Shown piece after piece: positions 15,086-21,829 of a stretch of 21,829 nucleotides of DNA. Origin of the DNA: Desulfofustis sp. (GTDB lineage: Bacteria > Desulfobacterota > Desulfobulbia > Desulfobulbales > Desulfocapsaceae). How positions within the stretch are numbered: position 1 is the first letter of the stretch; each line of letters begins with the position of its first letter. The stretch spans positions 1 to 21,829 of the forward strand of contig JAQYVS010000193.1 in assembly GCA_030145365.1 (NCBI GenBank). Reading direction: 5' to 3'. Below the pieces are notes generated by a model. The model worked only from the letters and a program-made list of their open reading frames with translations. It was not told the origin of the DNA and made no database searches. The position numbers and the translations under genes were made by a program.

Positions 15086-15481
15086 TCAGATGAGTGTCAT
15101 TTCAAATTCGGGCGGCTGCAGGATACTTCTTTTTACCGCACATTGATCCATAGCCTTAATGATAGCCCCTCGGTATTTCTCGGGGAATCCGTCGGGAAGT
15201 TCAAGTTGAATGGACATCTTCGGATACCGTTTAAGCTCTTTATCCCAGTCATACTGCATCGTCAGACGCATACCTGTGGTATCGATCTTTCGGGCACGGC
15301 AGAACTTTAAAGCAAAATAACCGGCGCAGGTCGCAACCGAGGTAGTGAAAAGTTCGGAAGGACTCGGAGCCGAATTATCACCCCCGGATTTCTCCGGTTG
15401 ATCCGTACGAATGGTAAAATCTCCCACTGAAGCTTCCACAGACAGATTAGCGGGAAACGTAACGTTTATTTCATTTGTCAA
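15086..15481 (-). CDS. OsmC/Ohr-family protein
   Basis: 131 aa, cytoplasmic. OsmC proteins reduce organic hydroperoxides with two conserved cysteines, here C52 (VATCAGY) and C114 (MDQCAVKR), preceded by the APSPSELFTTS motif. YAJC-type and general OsmC relatives share this layout, and I cannot assign a subgroup. The start is a TTG at 15481 (LTNEIN read as Met); AAGGAA lies 7 nt upstream, and the only nearby ATG is out of frame. It lies 15 bp after the PRiA4_ORF3-like gene on the same strand, so the two are probably co-transcribed. Confidence 0.9.
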   Translation of the reverse strand: MTNEINVTFPANLSVEASVGDFTIRTDQPEKSGGDNSAPSPSELFTTSVATCAGYFALKFCRARKIDTTGMRLTMQYDWDKELKRYPKMSIQLELPDGFPEKYRGAIIKAMDQCAVKRSILQPPEFEMTLI

Positions 15482-15496
15482 GACACTATTCCTTTT

Positions 15497-16123
15497 TTAT
15501 TTTAATTCTTTTAAGAGCTGATTAATTTTCTGATGATCGCAATCACCCGGATCAAATTGCTCATCATCGATGTCAAGACTGATGCTTTCCATCTCAGCGC
15601 CGCTTCGTTCGAGTGCTCCGAGCATCGCCTGGTATTGGTGTATATCTCCCACAGCTTCAGGAGGACAGCCATTCTGCCCATCAAGCATTATGGGGAAAGG
15701 CTTTACCTTGTTCGAATCAATAATCTCCTCGAGAGCTATCTGCAGTTCCCAGCCCTCTCCTCCATCGTATAGATACGTAAAGAGAAATTGCATTCCTTCT
15801 TCGAGCTGGTGAAGTTTAAAAGCTGCTTCATCATATTCAGGTTTCTTTTTGAAATCTTCGATTCCAAACCCTGGCGAATAAAATATTTTACCAACCAGAA
15901 ACTGATGAGTATCAAGATCTTTCCAATCCATGCATACCTGGATCACCCGATGGAGATCGGCCAGCGTAACCTGACCGGGAATCTGGATCCGGCGCCAAAT
16001 CAACGGGTCGGAAAAGGCCACCGACAGCATCAGCTGGTATCCGGGTATTTCCTTATCTGGTTTGGTTTCGACTTTTTCAAGTGATTTAGCTTTGCTGAAA
16101 TCACCCTTTAGAATTTTGGCCAT
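15497..16123 (-). CDS. PRiA4_ORF3-like (IS1096 TnpR-family) domain protein
   Basis: 208 aa. The core from GYQLMLSVAFSDPLIWRRIQIP through LADLHRVIQVCMDW, HQFLVGKIFY, FLFTYLYDGGEGWELQI and CPPEAVGDIHQYQ matches the PRiA4_ORF3 family (PF07929), first seen on plasmid pRiA4b. The conserved YDFGD-like motif appears here as YLYDGGEGW. Many copies sit in ordinary chromosomes, and the molecular function is unknown. The name TnpR-family is historical, and I see no transposase, terminal repeats or other sign of a mobile element around it. AGGAGA before the ATG gives a good start. The N-terminal 25 residues are Lys/Glu-rich and precede the domain. Confidence 0.85.
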   Translation of the reverse strand: MAKILKGDFSKAKSLEKVETKPDKEIPGYQLMLSVAFSDPLIWRRIQIPGQVTLADLHRVIQVCMDWKDLDTHQFLVGKIFYSPGFGIEDFKKKPEYDEAAFKLHQLEEGMQFLFTYLYDGGEGWELQIALEEIIDSNKVKPFPIMLDGQNGCPPEAVGDIHQYQAMLGALERSGAEMESISLDIDDEQFDPGDCDHQKINQLLKELK

Positions 16124-16175
16124 TATCGAGATCTCCTGCTCTTAAGCGACGTGTCGGTCGCAGACCTAGTCTGTA

Positions 16176-16195
16176 TTGGCTATTGAACTAGCCAA
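16176..16195. repeat. 7-bp inverted repeat upstream of the PRiA4_ORF3-like gene
   Basis: TTGGCTA and TAGCCAA form a perfect stem around a 6-base loop (TTGAAC). It lies between the nitroreductase stop and the PRiA4_ORF3-like start. No T-run follows in either direction, so an operator or leader hairpin is as likely as a terminator. Confidence 0.45.
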
Positions 16196-16230
16196 GTTAT
16201 AAGCATTATTCTCGAGAGCACCACGTTCAA

Positions 16231-16896
16231 TCATTCAAAAAACCGCGTGAAGCTCAGTGCCGATTCACGAGGGGTACGATAACTGTTAACCAGGGCCTCC
16301 ACATCTTCATAACCTAAGGCCATCCCGCCGATCAGTACCGTGTCTTCAGTGTAGCCAAGCATTTCCTTAACCATCCGGGGATATTCGCCAAGAGCCGCCT
16401 GCGGACAGGTCGCCAGACCTTCTTCCATGGCGGCCAGCATAAGGGATTGTAAGAACATTCCGTAATCCATATAGGAACCGGTCTCTAAGCGTGAATCCAT
16501 GAAGAAAAAGAGCATGACCGGTGCATCAAAACTACGATAATTGGCAGCCCATTGTTCCAGGCGACGATCTTTTTCCTGCCGCGAGATACCGAGGGTGGAA
16601 TAGAGCTGCAACCCGCACTTAATTCTTCTGCTCTTATATGGCTCAGACCACTTGAGTGGATAGTACTGAAAATCCATCTTACCCTGTTCACCGTTTCTAA
16701 AAGCTGTTTCTATACGACTTTGCAATTCCATTTTCATGGCGCCAGTCACAACTGCAACTTGCCATGGCTGGGTATTCACACCTGAAGGAGAATGTTTTGC
16801 CGTCTCCAGAACAGCAAGTATCTTATCCCGCTCAACCTCTTTATCAAGAAAGGCCCGGGTCGATTTTCTCTGTTCCAATGCTTGCCTGACGTTCAT
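16231..16896 (-). CDS. Nitroreductase-family FMN oxidoreductase
   Basis: 221 aa, cytoplasmic dimeric FMN protein. The family pattern is clear: RQALEQRKSTRAFLDKEV (phosphate-binding RKSTR near residue 10), AKHSPSGVNTQPWQVAVV, and the C-terminal GMALGYED. MLAAMEEGLATCPQAALGEYP matches the substrate/FMN helix of NfnB/NfsB-like reductases. It probably reduces quinones, nitroaromatics or enones with NAD(P)H. The ATG at 16896 follows a GAGGGGGT site. It lies 111 bp after the CoA-racemase gene on the same strand; the pairing may be accidental. Confidence 0.92.
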   Translation of the reverse strand: MNVRQALEQRKSTRAFLDKEVERDKILAVLETAKHSPSGVNTQPWQVAVVTGAMKMELQSRIETAFRNGEQGKMDFQYYPLKWSEPYKSRRIKCGLQLYSTLGISRQEKDRRLEQWAANYRSFDAPVMLFFFMDSRLETGSYMDYGMFLQSLMLAAMEEGLATCPQAALGEYPRMVKEMLGYTEDTVLIGGMALGYEDVEALVNSYRTPRESALSFTRFFE

Positions 16897-17007
16897 ACGT
16901 ACCCCCTCGTCTCACTATCGAATTTTAGAAAAATATTTCGTTATGCCCAACCAGGCTTAAACGCTTTCTCAACTTGTACAGAGAGAAAGACAACCGACAA
17001 CAGCGGT

Positions 17008-18156
17008 TTAAATAATTTTTCGCACTTTAAAATCTTCAATCTGCTCCCTGGAATAACCAAGCGTGTGCAGAATCTCTTGGTTATGCTGACCAAAGCTTGC
17101 CGGCGATGTCCTAATGGAACCGGGAGTTTCACTCAATTTTACCGCAACCCCGAGCATTCTGGTGTTCGTTTTATCCGGTCCCGTCCAGTCAACAACCATT
17201 TGGCGTTCTTTAAAGAGCGGATGTTTCCAGATTTCCTCAAAACTCAGAACCCTGGTACAGCAGACATCGTAATCTTCAAAAAAAGCTTCCCATTCACCGC
17301 CTGCCCGCGACTTGAATATTCGCCTCAGGCTCGAAATAATTTCTTCCTGTTTCTCATCAACGTATTGCAGATCTGTATACTCGTCGATATCAAGCAGTTC
17401 ACAGAGTTGTTTCCAGAACCTGTTCTCGACAGCTCCAACACTCATATACGTGCCATCTGCAGTTTCGTATACATTGTAACAGCCATATCGATGAGACAAC
17501 AAGTTGTTTGAACGCTGAGGTTTTTCGCCCAGGTTGTCATTGAAGAAATGGGGCAGACTCAGAAAACCGAGAAGCCCGTCGGTCATTGAAATATCGACAT
17601 ATTGACCTTTGTTTGTATTGTTTCTAGCCAGCAGCGCCAACAGAATACCGATTACCGCGTTCATACTGCCACCGCCGATATCACCAATCTGCACTCCGGG
17701 TATCGTGGGCGGCCCATTTTTTGGGCCGATCAAATCAAGTATACCCGCACTGCTCAGATAGTTGACGTCGTGACCTGCTTTTGCTTTCCACGGACTATCC
17801 TGTCCATAACCGCTGATCGAGCAATAGACTATGCGTGGAAACCTGCTGTGAATGGTTTTGAAATCAACCCCGAGCCGCTCGGCAACTCCGGGTCTGAAGC
17901 CCTCGAGGATCACGTCAGCATCTTCAGCGAGACTAAAAAATATACGTTTGCCTTCTTCAGATTTAAGATTGAGGCTTAAATGTTTTTTATTGCGGTTCAG
18001 GGAATCAAAAAACAGGCCGTCACCTTTAAAACGCTGGTCTTCAATGCTGATAACCTCGGCACCGTGATCGGCCAGAATCATCGAGCAATAGGGGCCGGGC
18101 AACAGTCTTGAAAGATCCAGGACCTTTATACCGGTGAGACTTCCGTTTATCTCCAC
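17008..18156 (-). CDS. Alpha-methylacyl-CoA racemase-like protein (family III CoA-transferase fold)
   Basis: 382 aa, cytoplasmic, CaiB/BaiF fold. The residues match a racemase rather than a plain CoA-transferase. H129 in AGHDVNY, D159 in IGDIGGGSM and E244 in SVGAVE correspond, with a constant offset of three, to H126/D156/E241 of Mycobacterium tuberculosis MCR. Racemases epimerise 2-methyl-branched acyl-CoAs before beta-oxidation. The N-terminal GIKVLDLSRLLPGPYCSM is typical of the fold. The frame is open to 18276, but the extra residues are the antisense of cobO and look random; the GTG at 18156 has TGGAG 7 nt upstream. It follows cobO by 13 bp, so a shared transcript is likely. A B12-dependent acyl-CoA mutase would make sense of the pairing but is not in the window. 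Confidence 0.88.
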   Translation of the reverse strand: MEINGSLTGIKVLDLSRLLPGPYCSMILADHGAEVISIEDQRFKGDGLFFDSLNRNKKHLSLNLKSEEGKRIFFSLAEDADVILEGFRPGVAERLGVDFKTIHSRFPRIVYCSISGYGQDSPWKAKAGHDVNYLSSAGILDLIGPKNGPPTIPGVQIGDIGGGSMNAVIGILLALLARNNTNKGQYVDISMTDGLLGFLSLPHFFNDNLGEKPQRSNNLLSHRYGCYNVYETADGTYMSVGAVENRFWKQLCELLDIDEYTDLQYVDEKQEEIISSLRRIFKSRAGGEWEAFFEDYDVCCTRVLSFEEIWKHPLFKERQMVVDWTGPDKTNTRMLGVAVKLSETPGSIRTSPASFGQHNQEILHTLGYSREQIEDFKVRKII

Positions 18157-18169
18157 GCTGTTACTCCAT

Positions 18170-18691
18170 TTAAAATTCAACTCCTTTCTGAGCTTTAATA
18201 CCCACCTGGTAGGCATGCTTGACCACATGAATATCAGACACCGTATCGGCGATCTCCACAAGTTCCGGCGCAGCATTTCGACCGGTTATGATTATGGTCA
18301 GCCGTTCAGGCTTGGATGTGATTGTTTCAACTATTGGTTCAACTGCTAAAAAGCCAAGAGACGGCAGATAGGTAAGTTCATCGAGAATGAGAAGATCATA
18401 TGTATCGCTTTCAATCATCTCTTTGGCCAGCCTAAATCCCTGTTCAGCAATCTTCTTGTCTTCTGCAATATTCTCCTTTTTGAACACAAAGCCTTTACCA
18501 CAGATATGCCAATCCAGATTGTCAAGGTTTTCGGCCATAATTCGTTCGCCGTATTTTCCCTGGCCTTTGATAAACTGAATAACGCACACCTTCTGTCCAT
18601 GACCTAGGGCCCTGAAAGCCGTACCCAGGGCTGCAGTTGTCTTTCCTTTCCCATCCCCGGTATGGATGATTATTCGTCCTCGTGCAGTCAT
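18170..18691 (-). CDS. cobO: Cob(I)yrinic acid a,c-diamide / cob(I)alamin adenosyltransferase
   Basis: 173 aa, cytoplasmic. CobA/CobO transfers the adenosyl group from ATP to Co(I) corrinoids, making adenosylcobalamin for synthesis or salvage. The P-loop is GDGKGKTTA (residues 12-20), followed by LGTAFRALGHG, VCVIQFIKG, the acidic YDLLILDEL strand and TIIITGRNAAPELVEIAD, the family signature near the C-terminus. Length is usual for the family. AGGTGAG precedes the ATG. It heads a two-gene unit with the racemase-like gene. No other cobalamin gene adjoins it. Confidence 0.95.
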   Translation of the reverse strand: MTARGRIIIHTGDGKGKTTAALGTAFRALGHGQKVCVIQFIKGQGKYGERIMAENLDNLDWHICGKGFVFKKENIAEDKKIAEQGFRLAKEMIESDTYDLLILDELTYLPSLGFLAVEPIVETITSKPERLTIIITGRNAAPELVEIADTVSDIHVVKHAYQVGIKAQKGVEF

Positions 18692-18776
18692 CTCTCACCT
18701 GTTCGTATTATTTGGTATATCAACACTTTGCCTGCCACATGGTTGTCAGCCGCTATGGTCAGTTGCATAAAAATGA

Positions 18777-18805
18777 TTGACAAATGTTTTAGAGTGAATT
18801 CAAAT
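18777..18805 (+). promoter_or_regulatory. Predicted sigma70-type promoter toward the yigZ-like gene
   Basis: A perfect TTGACA (18777-18782) is followed after exactly 17 nt by TCAAAT (18800-18805, four of six). Transcription would start near 18812, about 10 nt before the palindrome at 18822. Confidence 0.5.
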
Positions 18806-18821
18806 TCCCTCCAATTAAGAA

Positions 18822-18831
18822 CGAGCGCTCG
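18822..18831. promoter_or_regulatory. Palindrome CGAGCGCTCG, TetR-type operator candidate
   Basis: A perfect 10-bp palindrome within AACGAGCGCTCGCTC. Sites of the form AACGA-n-CG-n-TCGTT are typical of TetR-family repressors, including those controlling acyl-CoA metabolism. It is GC-rich in an AT-rich spacer and sits just downstream of the plus promoter and 130 bp upstream of cobO, so it could control either side. No tetR gene is present in the window. Confidence 0.45.
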
Positions 18832-18974
18832 CTCAGTTTTGTTTTATTTACCCATTATGAGGTAAAAGCGCTCATGATTTTTTCTTTTCCGGGAGGAGTC
18901 ACCGCAATTTAATACCGAGTACGAAATCCTTCATTATTAAGGACCATCCTTATCCTCTCCGGTTTGTCTCTGCT

Positions 18975-19591
18975 TTGCAGGCTTTGAGCTTGAGTTCGTA
19001 TCTGATCCCATCATCATTTGTAACCACCGAACAAACAATAAAGCAGAGCAGGTTTATCTGCTGTCTTGGTCATGGCGACGATCGAGAGCGGTTAGGCGGT
19101 GAGTTAAACAGACTGAGAGCTCTTCACCCCCGAGCCAATCATATCTGCTGGGCCTATATTGCCGGTCCGCCGGGTTCACTTGATCGCCGTATGAGTGATG
19201 ATGGTGAACCCAGAGGAACCGCAGGAAAGCCTATGTTGACGGTGTTGGATCACTCAGGATTCGGTGAAATCTGGAGCGCAGTGATCCGGTATTTTGGTGG
19301 AATCAAAGTCGGCAAAGGTGGCCTTATACGAGGTACACCACCTCGGTTCAACAGGCATTGGCACTGGTCAATGGTCAGGAAATACAGCCGATGTTGCAAT
19401 TTCAGCTACACTTGGACTATAATCTACTGCCTGTTTTTGAGCAGTTTTTCGCGCAGAGTGAAGTGGAAATTATCGAACGCACTTTTGCTGAAAAGGTACT
19501 GCTTGAGCTCTTGGTGCCAAAAACGAAAATCTTCGAAATAAAGCAGAAAATTAGTGAGATAAGCGGCGGCACGATACAAATGGATTGCTGA
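18975..19591 (+). pseudogene. YigZ/IMPACT-family (UPF0029) gene with a one-base frameshift
   Basis: The first frame gives the YigZ N-terminus with KQSRFICCLGH, HPRANHICWAY, MSDDGEPRGTAGKPML and YFGGIKVGKGGLIR. At about 19331-19333 the expected codons for R-A-Y read cga-g-g-tac, one base short. The first frame then runs into nonsense ending at 19541, while the correct continuation (TTSVQQALALVNGQE...) is in another frame and ends at 19591 with the normal YigZ C-terminal ferredoxin-like domain. One inserted base restores a full-length protein of about 205 aa, so this is either a recent mutation or a sequencing error. No ATG exists in the first frame; the start is probably a TTG at 18975 or 18984, without a good ribosome site. 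YigZ proteins are of unclear function and related to eukaryotic IMPACT. Confidence 0.85.
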
Positions 19592-19690
19592 TGCAATGAA
19601 CCATCTTATACCCCTAATACATCTGGTTGGCCAGAGCCTTCTTCTCTCTTCAACAGAAGAATACCAATATAGCCCAGGCCCCCGGCAGAC

Positions 19691-20395
19691 ATGATGATCA
19701 CCAAACAACAATATGAGGATCTTCAGGCCGGATTTATTGCAAATCTTGTGGTTTCCGCCAGCGTCGCCGCCTATGGCAGTGTACTTGGCCTTATGGCTGC
19801 TCAGAAGGGGTTGACCTGGTATCAGCTGTTGATAATGAACCTGAGTGTATTCGCAGGTTCCGCCCAGTTCGTCATGGTCGATATGTGGCTGCCGCCACTG
19901 CCTGTTTTTGAAATTATCCTGGCTGTACTGGTAATTAATATGCGCTATTTACTGGTTGGCGCCTCGTTGAACCCGCTGTTTCTTGGAACGACTCTGCGGC
20001 ACAAAATGTTGTTCATGCACCTGGTGGCCGATGAAAATTGGGCAATGACCATGGCCAGATTTCATAAATCTCCAACTACCAGTTGGTTTCTCCTTGGCGG
20101 TGGACTCTGTGTCCAAACCGCCTGGAGTTTTGGAACCCTGCTCGGTCATCGCCTCGGAGCTGTGATTGCAAGCCCGGAGCGTTACGGACTCGACTTTTCT
20201 TTTGTGGCAGTTTTTACCGCACTGGTTTTCAGCTTCTGGAAAGGACGGCAGGATATTCTGCCCTGGTTGATCGCCGCCGTTACCGCTGTTGCAGCCGAAA
20301 GTTTACTGCCGGGGAAATGGTACATCATCTGCGGCGGTATTGCCGGGGCGCTGGCAGCCGCCGTTCTACAGGACGCGGGTGGCGAAGATGACTAA
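19691..20395 (+). CDS. azlC: AzlC/YgaZ-family branched-chain amino-acid exporter, large subunit
   Basis: 234 aa inner-membrane protein with about seven helices. AzlC/YgaZ works with AzlD/YgaH to export valine and other branched-chain or related amino acids. Family marks are the N-terminal GSVLGLMAAQKGLTWYQLLIMNLSVFAGSAQF block (read in parts), VLVINMRYLLVGASL with its conserved NxRY, and HLVADENWAMTM (the D/E-rich turn). Two adjacent ATGs, 19691 and 19694, serve as possible starts; neither has a strong ribosome site. The 3' end overlaps azlD by 8 bp, so translation is coupled. It lies 99 bp downstream of the broken yigZ-like gene on the same strand. Confidence 0.93.
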   Translation: MMITKQQYEDLQAGFIANLVVSASVAAYGSVLGLMAAQKGLTWYQLLIMNLSVFAGSAQFVMVDMWLPPLPVFEIILAVLVINMRYLLVGASLNPLFLGTTLRHKMLFMHLVADENWAMTMARFHKSPTTSWFLLGGGLCVQTAWSFGTLLGHRLGAVIASPERYGLDFSFVAVFTALVFSFWKGRQDILPWLIAAVTAVAAESLLPGKWYIICGGIAGALAAAVLQDAGGEDD

Positions 20396-20702
20396 TTCCG
20401 ATCCCAACATGCTGGTTTGGCTGACAATTGGCACGGCTGCGCTGGTAACCTACGCTTTGCGGATCGGTGGTCTGTTGCTTGCTGACAAGTTTCCCAAAAC
20501 GGGGAAATTTAAGCAGTTTATGGGAGCACTGCCGGGAACGATACTGCTGTCGCTCATTGTTCCTGCAGCTGTTGCCGCTGGACCCATTGGTTGGGTAGCC
20601 ACCTTTTTTACCGGTATCTGCAGCCTGAAAACCGGCAATGTCTTTTTATCGATGGTGGTGGGAATCGTGATCGTTGCTGTCGGCCGTTTGTACGGCTCTT
20701 AA
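20388..20702 (+). CDS. azlD: AzlD/YgaH-family exporter, small subunit
   Basis: 104 aa with about four membrane helices; the small partner of AzlC. It has the family pattern LTIGTAALVTYALRIGGLLL, a lysine-rich turn (KFPKTGKFKQFM), LPGTILLSLIVPAAVAAGP, and a C-terminal hydrophobic helix VGIVIVAVGRL. The frame is open to 20289, but the ATG at 20388, overlapping the azlC end, gives the usual length; the upstream part is an off-frame reading of azlC. Confidence 0.92.
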   Translation: MTNSDPNMLVWLTIGTAALVTYALRIGGLLLADKFPKTGKFKQFMGALPGTILLSLIVPAAVAAGPIGWVATFFTGICSLKTGNVFLSMVVGIVIVAVGRLYGS

Positions 20703-20731
20703 GCAAACGCTCATGTGCTGAAAACTACCCA

Positions 20732-20760
20732 TAAAAAAAGGGGTGGCATACGCCACCCCT
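20732..20760 (-). terminator. Intrinsic terminator of yajC
   Basis: AGGGGTGGC (20739-20747) and GCCACCCCT (20752-20760) form a perfect 9-bp stem with a four-base loop. On the minus strand it is followed at once by a run of seven T. It lies 44 nt after the yajC stop. Read on the plus strand there is no T-run, so it is not an efficient terminator for azlCD. Confidence 0.9.
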
Positions 20761-20803
20761 CACCTTCATCTACACCTGTAGAAAATTAACAGCCTTTGAT
20801 TCC

Positions 20804-21154
20804 TCAGGAGCCGGAAGTTTTAAGTTTTTTATCTTTTGCCCCTTTAGCATCATCTTTGACCTGGGGACCGGCTATCGAACTCCGGTCAACCTTGATCTTG
20901 ATATTTTCTGCTATCTCCAGGGTAAGCGCCGAATCTGAGATACCGGTAATTTCTCCATAGATACCGCCTTTAGTGATCACCTTGTTTCCCTTTTTTAAAT
21001 CACCGAGAAAGGCCTGGTGCTGTTTCGCCTGTTTTTGTTGCGGCCTTATAAGCAGAAAATAAAAAACGACAAAAATGAGAATAAGCGGAAGAAAGGAAGC
21101 AAAGCCTCCTGCTCCTCCGATAGCCGGACCGGCTGCATAAGCTACTGAAGTCAT
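20804..21154 (-). CDS. yajC: Preprotein translocase subunit YajC
   Basis: 116 aa with one N-terminal membrane helix (FLPLILIFVVFYFLLI) followed at once by the family signature RPQQKQAKQHQ, then LKKGNKVITKGGIYGEI and a short beta domain. YajC is an accessory part of the Sec translocon (SecDF-YajC). The C-terminal tail is Lys/Asp-rich. The frame is open to 21190, but the ATG at 21154 (MTSVAYA) has a strong site, GGAGG with 7 nt spacing. It follows tgt, as in many Proteobacteria. A strong terminator separates it from whatever lies beyond, so secD and secF are not in this transcript. Confidence 0.96.
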   Translation of the reverse strand: MTSVAYAAGPAIGGAGGFASFLPLILIFVVFYFLLIRPQQKQAKQHQAFLGDLKKGNKVITKGGIYGEITGISDSALTLEIAENIKIKVDRSSIAGPQVKDDAKGAKDKKLKTSGS

Positions 21155-21241
21155 GTAACTACCTCCGAAAAATTTAATCGATTCGTACATCCGAAAATGA
21201 TCCGGACCACGTGTTTCCTCTATTTATGCGCCCTACCTTAA

Positions 21242-21829
21242 TCATTCACCCTCAAGCCTGCCATAAAAATCGTTCCTGAACGCGCTGTAGCGGTCGTTTT
21301 CAATAGCCTGGCGGATCTCAGTCATAAGATTTACATAAAAAAACAAATTGTGAATGGTGTTCAGCTGATAGGCTAAAATTTCGCGACTTACGAATAGGTG
21401 CCGCAGGTAAGCCCGAGAATAATGACGACAGGTGTAGCAATTGCAATGCTCATCCAGCGGGCGTTTATCCTGGCGGTATTGAGAATTTTTAATCACCACC
21501 TTGCCTCTGGACGTAAAGAGCGTCCCGTTTCTGGCATTTCTGGTGGGCATAACACAGTCAAACATATCAACTCCACGCCACACCCCTTCCACAAGGTCTT
21601 CAGGTGTTCCGACTCCCATCAAATACACAGGATAATCGTCCGGCAGATGCTCGACGGTGGCCTCGGTCATCTCATGCATCAGTGTTTTGGATTCACCTAC
21701 ACTGAGCCCCCCGATTGCATAACCGTCAAAGCCGATTTCAATCAAGGTTTCTGCCGATTGTTTGCGAAGTTCAGGATACATACCTCCCTGGGTGATTCCG
21801 AAAAGCAGCTGTTCCCGTTTCTTATGGGC
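21242..21829 (-). CDS. tgt: tRNA-guanine transglycosylase, C-terminal part, cut by right edge
   Basis: The reading frame runs to the last base of the window without a start, so about half of the ~370-aa protein is missing. Tgt exchanges guanine-34 for the queuosine precursor preQ1 in tRNAs with a GUN anticodon. Seen: FGITQGGMYPELR, GYAIGGLSVGES, VYLMGVGTPEDLVEGVWRGV, the catalytic FDCVMPTRNARNG, and the zinc site CNCYTC followed by H in RAYLRHLF. The order tgt-yajC on one strand is common and points to a shared transcript entering from the right. Confidence 0.97.
   Translation of the reverse strand, partial: AHKKREQLLFGITQGGMYPELRKQSAETLIEIGFDGYAIGGLSVGESKTLMHEMTEATVEHLPDDYPVYLMGVGTPEDLVEGVWRGVDMFDCVMPTRNARNGTLFTSRGKVVIKNSQYRQDKRPLDEHCNCYTCRHYSRAYLRHLFVSREILAYQLNTIHNLFFYVNLMTEIRQAIENDRYSAFRNDFYGRLEGE

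Larger units (their letters stand above)
18692..18974. other. Divergent intergenic region between cobO and the yigZ-like gene
   Basis: 283 bp without a convincing gene. It holds a plus-strand promoter candidate and a TetR-type palindrome, listed separately. Near 18890-18899 a strong GGGAGGAGTC ribosome-like site occurs, but the following triplet is ACC, not a start codon, and the frame closes after three codons. Confidence 0.6.

Noticed and set aside
15497..16123. Mobile element suggested by the IS1096/TnpR family name
   Set aside because: The name is historical. I see no transposase, terminal inverted repeats or target duplications nearby, and composition does not change.
18157..18276. 40-residue N-terminal extension of the racemase-like protein
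   Set aside because: It overlaps the end of cobO, looks like an off-frame reading, and a GTG with a good ribosome site lies at 18156.
18874..18912. 12-codon frame starting ATGATTTTTTC with a GGGAGGAG site inside
   Set aside because: Too short to support, the ribosome-like site is within the frame and is not followed by a start codon.
1..21829. CRISPR array, tRNA or rRNA genes
   Set aside because: No regularly spaced repeats and no recognisable tRNA cloverleaf or rRNA segments were seen on reading the intergenic regions; a covariance-model search was not possible here.

Overview
The window looks like chromosomal DNA from an anaerobic, Gram-negative bacterium, most likely a sulfate-reducing or sulfur-metabolising member of the Desulfobacterota (former Deltaproteobacteria), perhaps near Desulfobulbales. 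The clues are an anaerobic Ni-Fe CO dehydrogenase (CooS), a rubrerythrin almost colinear with the Desulfovibrio protein, an Asp-type [4Fe-4S] ferredoxin, two DUF3786 proteins, a divergent YchF-like protein, and a YajC/Tgt pair. The genus cannot be fixed from the sequence alone. I see no rRNA, tRNA, CRISPR array or insertion sequence.

Layout. 1-855 (-): EamA/DMT transporter cut by the left edge. 942-4216 (-): cooS followed by an unrecognised 140-aa protein, a small coiled-coil protein and a DUF3786 protein, apparently one transcription unit. It has a good sigma70-type promoter (4307-4335) with a palindrome in its spacer. 4594-5664 (-): YchF-like protein with damaged nucleotide-binding motifs. 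6016-6793 (+): ferredoxin and rubrerythrin, an oxidative-stress pair. 6847-8999 (-): citrate synthase, then a DUF3786 protein with an AcsC/RnfB-type Fe-S domain. 9247-13449 (+): a basic amino-acid ABC importer (ATPase, binding protein, two permeases) ending in an AstE/AspA-family hydrolase, the same gene set as Pseudomonas aotJQMOP. 13435-16896 (-): flavodoxin-fold NAD(P)H oxidoreductase, short SbmA/BacA transporter, OsmC protein, PRiA4_ORF3 protein and nitroreductase. 17008-18691 (-): cob(I)alamin adenosyltransferase, then an alpha-methylacyl-CoA racemase-like protein, with a TetR-type palindrome upstream. 18975-19591 (+): YigZ/IMPACT gene broken by a one-base deletion. 19691-20702 (+): AzlC/AzlD branched-chain amino-acid exporter. 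20804-21829 (-): yajC with an intrinsic terminator behind it, and tgt cut by the right edge.

Functional reading. Three themes recur. One is anaerobic C1 and central carbon metabolism (CooS, citrate synthase, DUF3786 proteins). The second is oxidative or electrophile defence (rubrerythrin, OsmC, quinone-reductase-like protein, nitroreductase). The third is amino-acid traffic (aot-like importer, AzlCD exporter, EamA transporter). There is no clear defence island or mobile element. The least explained parts are the three-gene tail of the cooS unit, the two DUF3786 proteins, the degenerate YchF paralogue, and a rubrerythrin in which the redox-switching carboxylate Glu97 is replaced by Val.
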